This document shows positions 61,793-64,000 of a DNA stretch of 64,000 nt, piece by piece. Both the position numbers and the translations under genes were made by a program. Numbering within the stretch: position 1 is the first letter of the stretch; every line of letters begins with the position of its first letter. Under the pieces are notes generated by a model. It was given only the letters and a program-made list of their open reading frames with translations. It made no database searches and had not been told where the DNA came from. Source of the DNA: Christensenella sp. UBA6345 (GTDB taxonomy: Bacteria > Bacillota > Clostridia > Christensenellales > UBA1242); assembly GCA_002437945.1 (NCBI GenBank), contig DJSB01000033.1, positions 18,336 to 82,335 of the forward strand. The letters run 5' to 3'.

Positions 61793-63577
61793 CTAACCGC
61801 GACACATTGTCATGCCAGTATCACCTTTAATTCTTTCCATTTTTATTCTTAAATCATGTTGTGTCGCACGATCTACCACATCGATTAGATAAGCATCTTT
61901 AGAATTAACGTCATTTACTGCATTATTATAAGCCTGTTGATATATAGAAATATCAATTGCCACTGCAACAGAACCATTAAGCGGAGTTGGCATAGACCAA
62001 TTAGAAGATCCTTTAATGTAATTAGTAAGATTAATATCATTATTAAATAATCTTGCGGATTCTACATAACTTGGACCGCTAGTTGTGGTCTCCTGCATCG
62101 TAGAATATCCACCCATAGTAGATACTGTCGAAGATGTACTTATACCACTGCTAGGTTTAGGACTAAAGGTAGTCTTTGGAGCAGATGCAGTATGCTGTTC
62201 AGTAGATGCACTAGGATCGCTTGAATAAGTTCTATCTGCATTTTCAAAATCTGTTTGGGTGGAAACAGTAGAAGTACTTTGACCATAACCCGGCATATTA
62301 ACTGTATTAGAAGTTATAGTAGAAATATTAGAATACTGCGATGATTTTCTTGCAGTGCCACGCATTTCAGGTGTAACTTTCACGTCTCCAACTGGGAATT
62401 GAGATACAATACCATCAATAGGAGATTGGGATAATGAACCTTGAACTCGAGTTCCTGTCAACCTACCATTTCCCCAAAGCAATGCTCCATCATTATTTTT
62501 AAAAAATAAATCAGAATAACTTGGATTATCAGTCTGTATGCCAACACTAGTTTTACCTTTACTAGAATCATGTACAGCACCCAAGAAAGAATCAAATGTT
62601 GTAGAATCCACCTTGCCTGCTTCATACTTAATAACAACCTGACCATTTTGGTTAACACCTTTATTAGTAAAGTCATCAATTTCTCTAGAAAACCTTACAC
62701 CAGATGGGCTATCTATATTAACCCCCAACAAATGAAAGAAATTATCTATATACTTACCGCTCATACCTGTATAATTTTCAATTGCTTCTTTTAATTTTAC
62801 TAATGGAGATTTTGTTTTATCTTCAAACACTTTTTGGTCTCCACTATATTGTGGGCAAGTAGAATAGTATTCTACAGCATTATCAAGAACTTCATTCATT
62901 GCCTTATAGTTATAGCCAAGTTTATATTTTTTGTCTTTGAAAAACATAGCAGTAACTGGGTCAGAAATATCATTTCTTAACATATCTAAAAGGTCTTTTG
63001 AATATGTATTTTGACCACGTTTAAGAGTCTTAACTCTAGTATTATAGTATTCTTTATAGGCTTTATTGATTTCGTTGTAACTAACTTCATCAAGTTTTGC
63101 TAAAAAGTCTTTACGGCTATTAATATTATCTTCATCAATTTCTTTAACATCACGACCTTTATTACTTTCAGTCTCGACATTGTAATATTGAAGTGCCTTA
63201 TCTCTAAAATCTTTTGTATCTTTATCTACATATTTAGCGATAGTAGTTTGAATAATATTAACAGATTTTCCACCTTGTTTTGCTACCCCTTCAAGTACTT
63301 CAAGAACAGCAATATCTTGCTTGTTTTTTGGGTTAGATTTAATAGAAATCTTAAAGTCAATTACATCGCCTTTAGCAGTTTTTGCAGTGCAAAAAATATC
63401 GGAATTATAACTTTCCTTTTCTTTCTTCTTTAGTTTAACTAATTCATTAGTAATACGTTGTTCGATAGTATATTCTCCATCAGAATTATAATCACCCAAC
63501 AACTTGTTTTGAATGACATCAACATTCTCTGTAACATAGTTATCTAAAGATTTTGTTTTAGGCATCCTTTTAGCCAT
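61793..63577 (-). CDS. Large protein of two-gene module A (594 residues, unknown)
   Basis: No family recognised. The N-terminal ~245 residues are paralogous to the module B large protein (VDVIQNKLLGDYN, KEKESYNSDIFCTAKT, IDFKISIK, LEGVAKQGGKSVNIIQT, NYKAMNEVLDNAVE). The following ~330 residues are different: Ser/Thr/Gly-rich with segments such as GYGQSTSTVSTQTDFENADR, then a short folded-looking end with VAVAIDISIYQQAYNNAVND. No signal or membrane segment. Start has AAGGTGAGTAACG upstream. The conserved head with variable tail is like a polymorphic or adaptor protein, but no known toxin or secretion signature is visible. Confidence 0.78.
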   Translation of the reverse strand: MAKRMPKTKSLDNYVTENVDVIQNKLLGDYNSDGEYTIEQRITNELVKLKKKEKESYNSDIFCTAKTAKGDVIDFKISIKSNPKNKQDIAVLEVLEGVAKQGGKSVNIIQTTIAKYVDKDTKDFRDKALQYYNVETESNKGRDVKEIDEDNINSRKDFLAKLDEVSYNEINKAYKEYYNTRVKTLKRGQNTYSKDLLDMLRNDISDPVTAMFFKDKKYKLGYNYKAMNEVLDNAVEYYSTCPQYSGDQKVFEDKTKSPLVKLKEAIENYTGMSGKYIDNFFHLLGVNIDSPSGVRFSREIDDFTNKGVNQNGQVVIKYEAGKVDSTTFDSFLGAVHDSSKGKTSVGIQTDNPSYSDLFFKNNDGALLWGNGRLTGTRVQGSLSQSPIDGIVSQFPVGDVKVTPEMRGTARKSSQYSNISTITSNTVNMPGYGQSTSTVSTQTDFENADRTYSSDPSASTEQHTASAPKTTFSPKPSSGISTSSTVSTMGGYSTMQETTTSGPSYVESARLFNNDINLTNYIKGSSNWSMPTPLNGSVAVAIDISIYQQAYNNAVNDVNSKDAYLIDVVDRATQHDLRIKMERIKGDTGMTMCRG

Positions 63578-63651
63578 CGTTACTCACCTTATAAATATAT
63601 TTTTTAATTTAAAATATTATAAAAAATTAGTATTTATTCATACTTTTAACT

Positions 63652-63680
63652 ATGATACTACATAAAAAATTATTTGTAAA
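63652..63680 (-). promoter_or_regulatory. Sigma-A-type promoter of two-gene module A
   Basis: TTTACA (63680-63675), 17-base spacer, TATCAT (63657-63652), about 75 bases upstream of the start codon. Confidence 0.65.
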
Positions 63681-63735
63681 GACTTAAATCTAAAATAATT
63701 ATTTTTGTCCTTTATTTCTGAATATTTATATTATT

Positions 63736-63763
63736 AAAAAACCGCCTAATAAAGGCATTTTTT
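63736..63763. terminator. Terminator-like hairpin near the right end
   Basis: AAAAAACCGCCT-aataa-AGGCATTTTTT with T tracts on both strands. It probably ends a gene beyond the right edge. The rest of 63764-64000 is AT-rich and shows no credible gene. Confidence 0.65.
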
Positions 63764-64000
63764 ATATTTATTAATCTGCAATAATACAATAAAAAATTTT
63801 ACATTATATGACATTATTAGACCTATAAAATATCACTTAAAAATATGTTAATAGTTATCTCATTTTTTACACAATTTAGAATAATTTAAACTAGCAAAAT
63901 TAATCAATTGTACGACTTTTTAACTACAATAAATCGCAGTCTAATTATATGTAGACGCAAATAAATATCCCCCAGTAGTGAAGTGAACCCCATTTTTGCA

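Noticed and set aside
59784..63577. A PD-(D/E)xK nuclease reading of the shared DIFC...IDFxIS head
   Set aside because: Spacing and residues fit only loosely and the lysine position is not matched in a convincing way in both paralogs.
63900..64000. A short minus-strand frame at the right edge (about 30 codons)
   Set aside because: Cut by the edge, no ribosome binding site visible and too short to judge.

Overview
The window looks like a chromosomal segment of an AT-rich, low-GC Gram-positive bacterium, most likely an uncultured member of the Clostridia. The evidence is the Firmicutes-type S10-spc-alpha gene order with rpsD inside the alpha operon, an AddAB (not RecBCD) recombination nuclease, a SpoVT-SpoVB sporulation pair, YugP-type zinc peptidases, DUF1540 and DUF1858 proteins, AGGAGG ribosome binding sites and a single-membrane surface proteome with an Ig-like lipoprotein and InlB/BspA-type repeats. 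No tRNA, rRNA, CRISPR array, transposase or integrase was found. Taxonomy below class is not resolved.

Layout. 1-2006: spoVB-like flippase (cut by the window edge), spoVT, and a DUF975-like membrane protein. 2153-16572: surface-protein block with a 3192-residue N-terminally anchored giant protein, an array of palindromic, covarying hairpin repeats (about 11.88-12.43 kb), a small unknown protein and a 1073-residue Ig-like/beta-helix lipoprotein. 16716-32469: the S10-spc-alpha superoperon on the minus strand, from rpsJ to rplQ, with 28 genes including secY, adk, map, infA and rpoA. A good sigma-A promoter and a structured ~220-nt leader precede rpsJ, and a terminator follows rplQ. 32994-39655: an InlB/BspA-like surface protein, DUF1858, SPFH with zinc ribbon, a PRC-barrel protein, and a membrane protein with a long coiled-coil tail that resembles ZorA/MotA-type channels. 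39997-46660: addB-addA. 46779-50775: small unknowns, two tandem YugP-type peptidases, a DUF1540 protein and rplI. 51173-56317: rplJL with a recognisable L10 leader, a small lipoprotein/membrane pair, a tandem duplicated structured element, and rpmG-secE-nusG-rplK-rplA. 56439-58150: a two-gene ABC transporter. 58373-63577: a block of unrecognised genes that includes a duplicated large+small two-gene module.

How it fits together. The central half is translation and secretion housekeeping: ribosomal proteins, RNA polymerase alpha, SecY/SecE, NusG, IF-1, methionine aminopeptidase and adenylate kinase. Several likely autoregulatory RNA leaders (L10, a candidate L1 pair, a candidate S10 leader, a candidate alpha-operon leader) are visible. 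The flanks carry fast-evolving envelope proteins. The most promising undescribed elements are the duplicated two-gene module at 59.3-63.6 kb, the palindromic repeat family whose copies show compensatory stem changes (12.0, 12.3 and 51.0 kb), and the tandem structured elements at 53.5-53.8 kb. All functional statements come from reading the sequence; no database search was run.
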